This document shows, in pieces, positions 16,781 through 23,251 of a stretch of DNA of 28,894 nucleotides. A program made the translations under genes and the position numbers. The stretch is taken from positions 1-28,894 of the forward strand of contig JBFFXF010000077.1 in NCBI GenBank assembly GCA_041569895.1, written 5' to 3'. Each line of letters opens with the position of its first letter. Within the stretch, counting starts at the first letter, position 1. The DNA comes from JBFFXF01 sp041569895. GTDB lineage: Bacteria > Planctomycetota > UBA8108 > JACQVS01. The notes under the pieces are model-generated. The model was not told where the DNA came from and did no database searches. It saw only the letters and a program-made list of their open reading frames with translations.

Positions 16781-17293
16781 ATGCCGACGGAGCTCCCGCG
16801 AATCGGCTGGCGAGAATGGACCGCTCTCCCGGAGCTCGGGATCGACTCGATCAAGGCGAAGGTCGACACCGGCGCGAGGACGTCGGCGCTGCATGCGTTC
16901 GACCTCGAGTACCGCCGGCGCGGCCGGACGACGTTCGTGACGTTCAAGGTGCATCCGCTCCAGGACGACACGCGAAGGACCGTCTCCGCCGAGGCCGAGC
17001 TCGTCGACGAGCGGCTGGTCAGGAACACGGGCGGCGCGCAGTCGCTGCGTCCGGTGATCAGGACGCCGGTCGAGGTCGCCGGCCAGACCTGGGAGATCGA
17101 GCTGACGCTCGTCGGCCGCGACGAGATGGGCTTCCGCATGCTGCTCGGTCGCCAGGCGGTGCGCCGGCGGTTTCTGGTCGATCCCGGCCGCTCGTTCCTC
17201 GGCCGCCGGCTGGTCAAGAAGAAGAAGAAAAAGAAAAAGAAGAGAAAGAAGAAGAAGGGACGGGGCATCGGCCCCGGGGAGACGTTTTTGTGA
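16781..17293 (+). CDS. RimB-like retropepsin (annotated ATP-dependent zinc protease) with poly-lysine tail
   Basis: This 170-residue protein belongs to the PF05618 family, named 'putative ATP-dependent zinc protease' and more recently RimB, a retropepsin-like protein encoded with RimK in Pseudomonas. Conserved blocks are IGWREWTALPELGIDSIKAK, the D29-T-G-A motif (VDTGARTSALHA), VHPLQDD and MLLGRQAVRRRFLVDP. DTG is the catalytic triplet of retropepsins, which fits an aspartic peptidase fold better than a zinc enzyme. After the family's usual end (SFLGRRL) this copy has an extra tail: nine lysines (146-154), one arginine, four more lysines, then GRGIGPGETFL. The tail is encoded by an uninterrupted 45-base purine tract. 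The start follows a G-rich ribosome site (GGGGGGGAGG). rimK begins 16 bases downstream. By analogy it may act on RimK or on glutamylated S6; this is not shown here. Confidence 0.9.
   Translation: MPTELPRIGWREWTALPELGIDSIKAKVDTGARTSALHAFDLEYRRRGRTTFVTFKVHPLQDDTRRTVSAEAELVDERLVRNTGGAQSLRPVIRTPVEVAGQTWEIELTLVGRDEMGFRMLLGRQAVRRRFLVDPGRSFLGRRLVKKKKKKKKKRKKKKGRGIGPGETFL
17216..17260 (+). repeat. 45-base homopurine tract coding for the poly-lysine tail
   Basis: Every base from 17216 to 17260 is A or G, made of AAG, AAA, one AGA and a final GGA codon. It is unlike the GC-rich, mixed codons around it. Such tracts can slow ribosomes, slip in replication and form triplex DNA. It ends 50 bases before the rimK start codon. 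Confidence 0.9.
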
Positions 17294-17309
17294 TCAGAAA
17301 GGCGATTTG

Positions 17310-18212
17310 ATGAAGATAGCGATCCTGTCACGCAAGAAGTCACTCTTCTCGACGCGACGACTCAAGGAGGCCGGCGAGCAGCGCGGTCACCAGGTCAGCG
17401 TCATCGACTACCTCCGCTGCTACATGGACATCACCTCGCACAGCCCGAAGGTGATCTATCAGGGACACCCGATCGAGGTCGACGCCGTCATCCCGCGCAT
17501 CGGCGCCTCGAACACGTTCTACGGCACGGCCGTGGTCCGGCAGTTCGAGATGATGGGCGTCTTCTCCGTCAACGAGTCGCAGGCGATCGCGCGATCGCGG
17601 GACAAGCTGCGCTGCCTTCAGCTCCTGTCACGCCAGGGGATCGGGCTGCCGGTGACCGGTTTCGCGCACTCGACGAAGGACATCGATGGGCTGATCAACC
17701 TGGTCGGCGGCGCGCCGCGGGTGATCAAGCTGCTCGAGGGCACGCAGGGGATCGGCGTCGTCCTCACCGAGACGCAGAAGGCCGCCGAGTCGGTGATCGA
17801 GGCGTTTCGCGGGCTCGACGCGAACATCCTCGTCCAGGAGTTCATCAAGGAGGCCGGCGGCAGCGACCTCCGCGCGTTCGTGGTGGGCGACAAGGTCGTC
17901 GCCACGATGATGCGAAAGGCGGCGGCGGGCGAGTTCCGCTCGAACCTGCACCGCGGCGGCAGCGCCGAGAAGGTGAGGCTCACGCCCGAGGAGCGCAGCA
18001 CCGCCGTCCGGTCCGCAAGGGCGATGGGGCTGCGCGTGGCCGGCGTCGACATGCTGCGGTCGAACCACGGCCCGGTGGTGATGGAGGTGAACTCGTCGCC
18101 GGGGCTCGAGGGAATCGAGACGGCGACCAGCATCGACGTCGCGGGCAAGGTCATCGAGTTCATCGAGAAGGAAGCGAAGCCCGGAAGGACGCGTGACCGA
18201 ATCAAGGGGTGA
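17310..18212 (+). CDS. rimK: RimK: ATP-grasp ligase adding glutamate to ribosomal protein S6
   Basis: This 300-residue protein follows E. coli RimK closely from its first residue (MKIAILSRKKSLFSTRRLKE) to the end. Matching blocks are DAVIPRIGASNTFYGTA, ARDKLR-like SRDKLRCLQLLSRQGI, the ATP-grasp segment VIKLLEGTQGIGVVL, ILVQEFIKEAGGSDLRAFVVG, FRSNLHRGG, and the metal-binding VMEVNSSPGLEGIE. RimK adds glutamates to the C-terminus of S6 and can make poly-alpha-glutamate. The ATG at 17310 is preferred over the adjacent TTG at 17307 because it gives the family's normal start; the ribosome site is weak (AAAGG). It lies between a RimB-like protease and an AstE-like hydrolase and overlaps the latter by 20 bases, so the three are probably co-expressed and act on the same modification. 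Whether the main substrate here is S6 or another acidic peptide is open. Confidence 0.95.
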   Translation: MKIAILSRKKSLFSTRRLKEAGEQRGHQVSVIDYLRCYMDITSHSPKVIYQGHPIEVDAVIPRIGASNTFYGTAVVRQFEMMGVFSVNESQAIARSRDKLRCLQLLSRQGIGLPVTGFAHSTKDIDGLINLVGGAPRVIKLLEGTQGIGVVLTETQKAAESVIEAFRGLDANILVQEFIKEAGGSDLRAFVVGDKVVATMMRKAAAGEFRSNLHRGGSAEKVRLTPEERSTAVRSARAMGLRVAGVDMLRSNHGPVVMEVNSSPGLEGIETATSIDVAGKVIEFIEKEAKPGRTRDRIKG

Positions 18213-19188
18213 GAGGAACGAGCCGGTCGCGATCGGCGAGGAGTCCGTCCCTCCCGGGGAACGCCGCCTGGTCGAGCTTCCCGTCGCCCGGCTCCCCCCG
18301 ACCGAGACCTTCCTCTCGATCCCGGTCGAGGTCCTCAACGGCGCGCGTCACGGCCCGTCCCTCTGGCTGAGCGCGGCGCTGCACGGCGACGAGCTGAACG
18401 GTATCGAGATCATCCGGCGCGTGCTCGCCGAGATCGAACCCGGCGAGCTGCACGGCCGGCTCCTCGCCGTGCCGATCGTCAACGTCTTCGGACTGATCGG
18501 CAGCTCGAGGTACCTGCCGGACCGCCGCGACCTCAACCGCTGCTTCCCCGGCGCGCGACGCGGCACGCTCGCCGCTCGCATCGCGCACATCTTCATGAAC
18601 CGGGTCGTCTCCCTCTGCTCGCACGGCATCGACTTCCATACCGGCTCGAACCACCGCACGAACCTGCCGCAGATCCGCTGCAACCTCCGCGACGCGGAGA
18701 CCCGTCGCTGCGCCATGGCGTTCGGCGCGCCGGTCATCATCCACGCCCAGACGCGTGACGGGTCGCTCCGGCAGGCCGCGACGGCCCTCGGGCGTCACGT
18801 GCTCCTCTTCGAGGGCGGCGAGACGCTGCGCTTCGAGAATGACGTCATCGATGCGGGCGTCGAGGGCACGTTCCGCGTCATGAGGAAGCTGAAGATGATC
18901 AAGCGGTCGATCATCAAGGGGGGACGGGCCCTCGTCGCCACGAAGACGACATGGGTGCGCGCGCGCTCGAGCGGACTCTGCCGGCTGCGAATCGAGTCCG
19001 GCGATCGCGTCAAGAAGTCGCAGGTGCTCGGATCGATCGCCGACGTGTTCGGCGCGGTGTCGACGCGAATCCGGGCGCCGGAGGACGGCCTCGTCGTCGG
19101 CCTCAACCGCAACCCGCTGGTGCACCGCGGCGACGGGCTCGTCCATCTCGCCGTCGAGTTCGAGGAGAGGGAACGGTCGAAGGGCTGA
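18193..19188 (+). CDS. Succinylglutamate desuccinylase/aspartoacylase-family hydrolase
   Basis: This 331-residue protein is of the M14-related AstE/AspA family of zinc amidohydrolases, which cleave N-acyl amino acids or similar amide bonds. Zinc ligands are visible as H64-G-D-E67 (SAALHGDELNG) and H149 (DFHTGSNHR). The substrate-binding signature RDLNRCFPG lies between them. The C-terminal part (about 250-325) is a beta-rich, biotinyl/lipoyl-like region (SGLCRLRIESGDRVKKSQVLG...VLGSIADVFG region), common in this subgroup. It starts at a GTG with AAGGA upstream, inside the end of rimK (20-base overlap), which ties it tightly to rimK. No other arginine-catabolism (ast) genes are near, so classic succinylglutamate degradation is unlikely. 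Removal of glutamyl or acyl groups linked to the RimK product is a reasonable inference but not proven. Confidence 0.88.
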   Translation: MTESRGERNEPVAIGEESVPPGERRLVELPVARLPPTETFLSIPVEVLNGARHGPSLWLSAALHGDELNGIEIIRRVLAEIEPGELHGRLLAVPIVNVFGLIGSSRYLPDRRDLNRCFPGARRGTLAARIAHIFMNRVVSLCSHGIDFHTGSNHRTNLPQIRCNLRDAETRRCAMAFGAPVIIHAQTRDGSLRQAATALGRHVLLFEGGETLRFENDVIDAGVEGTFRVMRKLKMIKRSIIKGGRALVATKTTWVRARSSGLCRLRIESGDRVKKSQVLGSIADVFGAVSTRIRAPEDGLVVGLNRNPLVHRGDGLVHLAVEFEERERSKG

Positions 19189-19219
19189 CCCGCGGGATCC
19201 ACCACCGGAGGAGACACCA

Positions 19220-20248
19220 GTGGCCGATCGGTTGCTCGAGATCGTCGCGCCGCGGGCGCTCACGGATGTGATCCGGGACGCCCTCGGCTCGTCGGACGTC
19301 CTCGACGCATGGTACGAAGACGGGCACGACGAGCGCGTGCTCGTGCGCGCTCTCGTCCTCGCGCACTCGGCGGAGAGCGTGGTCGACAAGCTCGAGTCGC
19401 GCCTCGCGGGCGGAGGCGTCTTCCACATCGTCATGCTTCCCATCGAGGCGGTGGTGCCGCGGCCCGTGGAGCCGGACGAGGCGGCGGAGAAGCAGGCCGG
19501 CGAGCCCGCGGAGCGTCCCGCCAAGCCGGCGCGCATCGGACGCGAGGAGCTCTGGGCCGACATCGCGCCGGCGGCGCGACTGACGACCACCCACCTGGTT
19601 CTCGTCGTCCTCTCGACGGTGGTCGCGGCGGTCGGCTTTCACCGCGACAGCGCCACCATCGTCATCGCCGCGATGCTGATGGCGCCGCTCCTCGGCCCGA
19701 ACATCGCGCTGGCGCTCGCGACCACGCTCGGCGACCTCAAGCTCGGCTTCCGGGCGCTGCGGGTGAACATCGTCGGCCTCACCACGGCCCTCGCGCTGGC
19801 CGTGCTGGTCGGCGTCGCGCTGCCGATCGATCCCAGTGATTCCGAGGTTCACTCGCGCACGCAGGTCGGCGGCGGAGACGTCGCGCTGGCGCTCGCGGCG
19901 GGCGTCGCGGGGACGCTCGCGTTCACCACCGGCGCCCCCGCGTCACTGGTGGGCGTCATGGTCGCAGTGGCGTTGCTCCCGCCGCTGGTCGTCGTCGGCA
20001 TGCTCCTCGGCGTGGGTGAGTGGCTCGATTCACTCCGGGCGGCGCTTCTCGTCGTCGTCAACGTCATCTGCGTCAACCTCGCCGCGGTCGCCACGTTTCT
20101 CGCCCAGGGAGTGCGCCCGCGAACCTGGTGGGAGACTGGCAAGGCGAAGCGGGCGACGCGGATCGCGATGACGCTCTGGGTGACGCTGCTCGCCATTCTC
20201 GCCGCGCTCATCGTGATTGCGGCTCGGGACCATACGAGCGCCGGCTGA
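19220..20248 (+). CDS. DUF389/TIGR00341-family integral membrane protein
   Basis: This 342-residue protein has an N-terminal soluble domain of about 80 residues (LLEIVAPRALTDVI...GGGVFHIVMLPIEAVVP, given in parts), a charged linker, then a membrane domain with about six hydrophobic segments from residue 120 to the end. The sequence VIAAMLMAPLLGPNIALALATTLGD is the hallmark of the TIGR00341/DUF389 family. The function of the family is unknown. The start is a GTG with a strong ribosome site (GGAGGAG). It lies 31 bases after the aspartoacylase-like gene and is probably the last gene of the rim operon, though a functional link is not evident. A hairpin spans its stop codon, and the next gene converges on it 19 bases away. 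Confidence 0.88.
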   Translation: MADRLLEIVAPRALTDVIRDALGSSDVLDAWYEDGHDERVLVRALVLAHSAESVVDKLESRLAGGGVFHIVMLPIEAVVPRPVEPDEAAEKQAGEPAERPAKPARIGREELWADIAPAARLTTTHLVLVVLSTVVAAVGFHRDSATIVIAAMLMAPLLGPNIALALATTLGDLKLGFRALRVNIVGLTTALALAVLVGVALPIDPSDSEVHSRTQVGGGDVALALAAGVAGTLAFTTGAPASLVGVMVAVALLPPLVVVGMLLGVGEWLDSLRAALLVVVNVICVNLAAVATFLAQGVRPRTWWETGKAKRATRIAMTLWVTLLAILAALIVIAARDHTSAG

Positions 20249-20254
20249 GCCGGC
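20240..20254. terminator. Hairpin over the DUF389 stop codon
   Basis: GCCGGC-TGA-GCCGGC is a perfect 6-base stem whose 3-base loop is the stop codon of the DUF389 gene. It lies in the 19-base gap between two convergent operons, where a two-way terminator would be expected. There is no T-run on either side, so it is not a textbook intrinsic terminator. Confidence 0.3.
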
Positions 20255-20267
20255 CCCCGCGAGCCGT

Positions 20268-20474
20268 TCAGCGCTTCCTGGCGCCCACCCGGAAACGCAC
20301 CAGCACGCCGATCACGAAGCCGGCGACCAGCGTCGTGAAGAGCAGCACGGCGTGCGGCATGTCGATGTCGATGAAGAGGATCTTCGTGGTGACGGTCTCT
20401 CTGTTCTGCAGGACGACGATGACGGAGAGAATGGCGATCGCCACCGCGACCCAGAGCTTCAGGTTGCGTTTCAT
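20268..20474 (-). CDS. LapA-domain (DUF1049) small membrane protein
   Basis: This 68-residue protein has two hydrophobic segments: residues about 5-22 (LKLWVAVAIAILSVIVVL) and about 40-60 (AVLLFTTLVAGFVIGVLV). Between them sits the family pattern QNRETVTTKILFIDIDMP, and a basic C-terminus (RFRVGARKR) follows. This is the layout of LapA/DUF1049 proteins, named after the E. coli lipopolysaccharide assembly protein LapA (YciS) though small members occur widely with unknown roles. The start overlaps the stop of the NADH dehydrogenase gene (ATGA), and a strong AGGAGGAGG ribosome site lies in the end of that gene. They are therefore translated together. It is the last gene of its operon. Confidence 0.85.
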   Translation of the reverse strand: MKRNLKLWVAVAIAILSVIVVLQNRETVTTKILFIDIDMPHAVLLFTTLVAGFVIGVLVRFRVGARKR

Positions 20475-21838
20475 GCGGCCTCCTCCTCCTTCTTCTCTTC
20501 CCTGGAGCCCTCCCTGCTGCTCTCCGTACCACCACTCTCCGTGTGATCCGCCGGCCCTCCCCGCCCGTCGGCGCCCGTGATGAGTCGCGCGCTCCGGTTC
20601 CACGTGAAGTAGCTCCATGCCCACTGGATGAGCACGAGCAGGCGGTTCTCGAATTCGATCAGCCAGTAGATGTGGACGACGACCCAGAGGAGCCACGCCG
20701 GCAACCCGCTCATCTTCACCGGGCCAATCTCGGCGACGGCGCGCGAGCGGCCGATGGTGGCCAGGTTGCCGCGGTCGCTGTAGCGGAACGCGGGGCCCGA
20801 CTGCTTCCCCTGCATGCGGGCGCGCACGACGCGCGAGACGTGCTTCCCCTGCTGGATGGCGACCGGCGCGACGCCGGGCAGCGGCGAGCCGGTCTGGTGC
20901 GTGAAGCAGGCGAGGTCGCCGATCACCATGATCTCGGGATGACCCTTCAGGGAGAGGTCCGGCTCGACCATCAGGCGGCCGCCGCGATCGGTCTCCGCGC
21001 CGGTGCGTTCGGCGAGCGTCTCGCCCAGCGGCGACGCGCGCACGCCGGCGCCCCAGAGCACGGTCCTCGCCGCGAGCTCCTCCTGCCCATCCGGCCCCTC
21101 GAGCCGCACGCGGCCCGCCTCGATCGCCTTCACCATGGTGTCGGTGCGCACCTCGACGCCGAGCTCCATCAGCGACTGCCGGGCGGCGCGAGAGAGCTTC
21201 TCCGAGAAGGCCGGCAGCAGGCGATCGCGTCCCTCGACGAGGACGATGCGCGCGCGGCGCGTGTCGATGTGACGGAAGTCGCGGGGCAGTGTGTCGCGGG
21301 CCAGCTCGGCGATGCTGCCGGCCAGCTCGACCCCGGTCGGCCCGCCCCCGATGACCACGAACGTCAGCCACGCGTCGCGATCGGACCCCTCCGGATGTCT
21401 TTCCGCGGTCTCGAACGCCGTCAGGATGCGGCGGCGGATCTCGGTGGCGTCCTCCACGCTCTTCAGTCCGGGCGCCCTTTCCTGCCACTCCTGGTTGGAG
21501 AAGTAGTTGGTCTGCGCGCCGGTGGCGACGACGAGGAAGTCGTACTCGAGCGCCTCGCCGTCGCGTAGCAGGACCTTCCTGGCGGCGACGTCGAAGTCGA
21601 CCGCCTCCGCGAGCAGGACGCGGGCGTTCTTCTGGCGGCGCAGCACGTAGCGCAGCGGCGACGACACGTCGCCCGGCGACAGGCCGCCGGTGGCGACCTG
21701 GTAGAGCAGCGGCTGGAAGAGGTGGAAGTTCCGTCGGTCCACGAGCGTCACCTCGAGCGGGGCGCCGCGCAGCGACTGCGCCGCGTAGAGGCCGCCGAAT
21801 CCACCACCGATAATCACCACCCGTGGTCTTGAGCTCAT
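20471..21838 (-). CDS. ndh: Type II NADH:quinone oxidoreductase-like flavoprotein
   Basis: This 455-residue FAD enzyme probably passes electrons from NADH to quinone at the membrane without pumping protons. It has two Rossmann motifs: VVIIGGGFGGLYAAQSL at residues 7-23 for FAD, and FVVIGGGPTGVELAGSIAEL near 163-182 for NAD(P)H. Further NDH-2 signatures are FHLFQPLLYQVATGGLSPGD, TVLWGAGVRASPL and VIGDLACF. Near the C-terminus, a hydrophobic, tryptophan-rich stretch (WLLWVVVHIYWLIEFENR and following) matches the membrane anchor of NDH-2. A final tail of about 30 charged residues, ending in EEKKEEEAA, is longer than usual and low in complexity; it also supplies the ribosome site for the downstream lapA-like gene. 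The ribosome site of ndh itself is weak. A DUF2383 gene lies 74 bases upstream on the same strand. Confidence 0.92.
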   Translation of the reverse strand: MSSRPRVVIIGGGFGGLYAAQSLRGAPLEVTLVDRRNFHLFQPLLYQVATGGLSPGDVSSPLRYVLRRQKNARVLLAEAVDFDVAARKVLLRDGEALEYDFLVVATGAQTNYFSNQEWQERAPGLKSVEDATEIRRRILTAFETAERHPEGSDRDAWLTFVVIGGGPTGVELAGSIAELARDTLPRDFRHIDTRRARIVLVEGRDRLLPAFSEKLSRAARQSLMELGVEVRTDTMVKAIEAGRVRLEGPDGQEELAARTVLWGAGVRASPLGETLAERTGAETDRGGRLMVEPDLSLKGHPEIMVIGDLACFTHQTGSPLPGVAPVAIQQGKHVSRVVRARMQGKQSGPAFRYSDRGNLATIGRSRAVAEIGPVKMSGLPAWLLWVVVHIYWLIEFENRLLVLIQWAWSYFTWNRSARLITGADGRGGPADHTESGGTESSREGSREEKKEEEAA

Positions 21839-21887
21839 GGCTCGACACTGAGGGGCTGTTTCAAAACCCCCTTATCGGACATGGACG

Positions 21888-21901
21888 CGCGAGGCCTCGC
21901 G
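21888..21901. repeat. Perfect 14-base palindrome between DUF2383 and ndh
   Basis: CGCGAGGCCTCGCG is a perfect palindrome in the 74-base gap between two minus-strand genes, followed by the 8-base palindrome GGGCGCCC at 21901-21908. It could be a regulator site for ndh or a structure that ends or slows transcription of the DUF2383 gene. In GC-rich DNA, short palindromes of this kind also arise by chance. Confidence 0.4.
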
Positions 21902-21912
21902 GGCGCCCGGCG

Positions 21913-22392
21913 TCAAGGTCTATCGACATCGGACGGCACGAACTGGAAGTCCTCCCGCGCCAGATTGCGCAGGAAATCGAGCGCCGACGCGGTGCGCTCG
22001 CGCTGCTCCTCGAGCACCTCTCCGAGACCGGCGGGCAGCACGCCGCCGAGGAGCTTCTCGTACTCCGAGAGCGCCAGGTATTCGCCGAGGTGGCACTCCT
22101 GCACCGCCGGAGTCGCCTCGCTCCGGATGCGCGACTCGATGTCAGCGAGGCCGCGCCGCACCGCGCCGGGGACGCTCCCGGGCGAGTCCGGCTTGCCGCC
22201 GAGGCGCTCGACCTCGGCGCGCAGGTCGTCGCGGAAACGCCGCCGCTCCGCGGAGAGCTCCTCGAACGCGCGCCGGAGCGCCGGGGTCACCGTCCTTCCC
22301 GCCGCCGCCGTGAACGCGGCCTCGCGGTCGCCGAGCCCGGTGATGAGACCGTTGAGCGCCGCGACCACCGTTCCCATGTCGAGGTCCGTCAT
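21913..22392 (-). CDS. DUF2383 / PA2169-family four-helix-bundle protein
   Basis: This 159-residue all-helical protein matches the PA2169/DUF2383 family, a ferritin-like four-helix fold with unknown function. It begins with a helix (VVAALNGLITGLGDREAAF) followed by ELSAERRRFRDDLRAEVERLGGKP, the family's most typical block. A later helix has ECHLGEYLALSEYEKLL and EEQRERTASALDFLRNL. Glutamates and a histidine are present, but a complete di-iron set is not certain. Homologues are often stress-induced; that is general knowledge, not visible here. No Shine-Dalgarno sequence precedes the ATG. Instead a -10-like TAGGCT lies six bases before it, suggesting a leaderless mRNA. It is divergent from the MarR-type gene. 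Confidence 0.82.
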   Translation of the reverse strand: MTDLDMGTVVAALNGLITGLGDREAAFTAAAGRTVTPALRRAFEELSAERRRFRDDLRAEVERLGGKPDSPGSVPGAVRRGLADIESRIRSEATPAVQECHLGEYLALSEYEKLLGGVLPAGLGEVLEEQRERTASALDFLRNLAREDFQFVPSDVDRP

Positions 22393-22398
22393 GCCGAG

Positions 22399-22427
22399 AG
22401 CCTACTGTGGAATTGATTCGAGATCAA
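22399..22427 (-). promoter_or_regulatory. Putative leaderless promoter of the DUF2383 gene
   Basis: On the minus strand TTGATC (22427-22422) and TAGGCT (22404-22399) are 17 bases apart. The box ends six bases before the ATG, so the transcript would start at or beside the start codon. Confidence 0.4.
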
Positions 22428-22493
22428 ACGAATATGACCGGCGAGCCGGCCCCCTGTACGTGTTTCGTCAGGCCGGAGCCCCGCGCCGTCCGT

Positions 22494-22522
22494 TTGGAGT
22501 CGAACTGTTCCTGTGGTACACT
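22494..22522 (+). promoter_or_regulatory. Putative promoter of the marR-type gene
   Basis: TTGGAG (22494-22499) and TACACT (22517-22522, four of six matches) have a 17-base spacer. The -10 lies inside the first copy of a 14-base direct repeat (22516-22543), so a protein bound to the repeat would cover the start of transcription. MarR proteins commonly repress their own promoter. Confidence 0.4.
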
Positions 22523-22543
22523 CGACGCCGTACACTCCACGCC
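22516..22543 (+). repeat. Two tandem 14-base repeats at the marR-type promoter
   Basis: GTACACTCGACGCC (22516-22529) is followed directly by GTACACTCCACGCC (22530-22543), a single mismatch. MarR operators are usually inverted rather than direct repeats, so the binder, if there is one, may be a different protein. Confidence 0.75.
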
Positions 22544-22575
22544 GGGGCACGGCACGAGAGACGACAGGAGCGCGC

Positions 22576-23148
22576 ATGGCCGAACGCTCGACGCGGCCCA
22601 TCCAAGAACGCACCACGGCGCCCGCCACGACACCGGGGGCCCTCGACCTCGAGGAGAACATCCTCGCCGCCATCCGCCGCATCGTGCGCGCCATCGACAT
22701 CCAGTCGAGGAAGCTGGTGGCGTCGTGCGGCCTCACCGGACCGCAGCTCGTCACGCTGCGTGCCATCGATCGACTCGGCTCGCCGTCGCTGACGCTGCTC
22801 TCCCGCGAGGTGTCGATCGGCAAGGCGACGCTGACCGGCATCGTCGATCGCCTCGAACGCCAGCGGCTCGTCGCTCGCACGCGCGACAGCGCCGACCGCC
22901 GTCGCATCACCGTCTCGCTCACCGCCGCGGGCGAGAAGACCCTCGCCGCCGCTCCGCCGTTGCTCCAGGACCGCTTTCGCAGCGAGCTCGCCGGGCTCAG
23001 GGACTGGGAGCGCGCCGCGATGCTCTCCACGCTGCAACGCGTCGCGGAGATGCTCGACGCCGAGGACCTCGTCCTCGACGACCTCGACGCCGGACCGATC
23101 CTCGAGAGCGATCGCCTCGAGCGGGGCCCGGCGAAGCGCTCCTCGTGA
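22576..23148 (+). CDS. MarR-family transcriptional regulator
   Basis: This 190-residue DNA-binding protein has the MarR winged-helix core: an N-terminal dimerisation helix (ENILAAIRRIVRAIDIQSRKL), the helix-turn-helix around TLLSREVSIGKATLTGIVDRL, and the wing with the family signature RDSADRRRITVSLTAAGE. The C-terminal helices complete the dimer interface, and a variable acidic tail follows. The ATG at 22576 is chosen for its ribosome site (CAGGAG); an upstream in-frame GTG at 22513 would add 21 unconserved residues. It is divergent from the DUF2383/ndh operon and convergent with the SIS/SDR operon. The usual pattern is that such a regulator controls itself or a divergent neighbour in response to small aromatic ligands or oxidants, but the ligand cannot be read from the sequence. 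Confidence 0.9.
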   Translation: MAERSTRPIQERTTAPATTPGALDLEENILAAIRRIVRAIDIQSRKLVASCGLTGPQLVTLRAIDRLGSPSLTLLSREVSIGKATLTGIVDRLERQRLVARTRDSADRRRITVSLTAAGEKTLAAAPPLLQDRFRSELAGLRDWERAAMLSTLQRVAEMLDAEDLVLDDLDAGPILESDRLERGPAKRSS

Positions 23149-23251
23149 GTCGAATCTCCGGCGGGGATAGAAGACGACTCAGGAGGAAGCAAGGAAACCC
23201 GGGAAAGCAGGAAACGGACAGACTGATGGGGTTCAGCTTCGTGAACTTCGC

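Noticed and set aside
21850..21872. GGGGCTGTTTCAAAA-like sequence, reminiscent of insertion-sequence ends
   Set aside because: No transposase fragment, no second end and no target duplication nearby.
23231..23246. GTTCA-TGAAC hairpin between the marR-type and SIS genes as a terminator
   Set aside because: Only five base pairs and no T-run on either strand.
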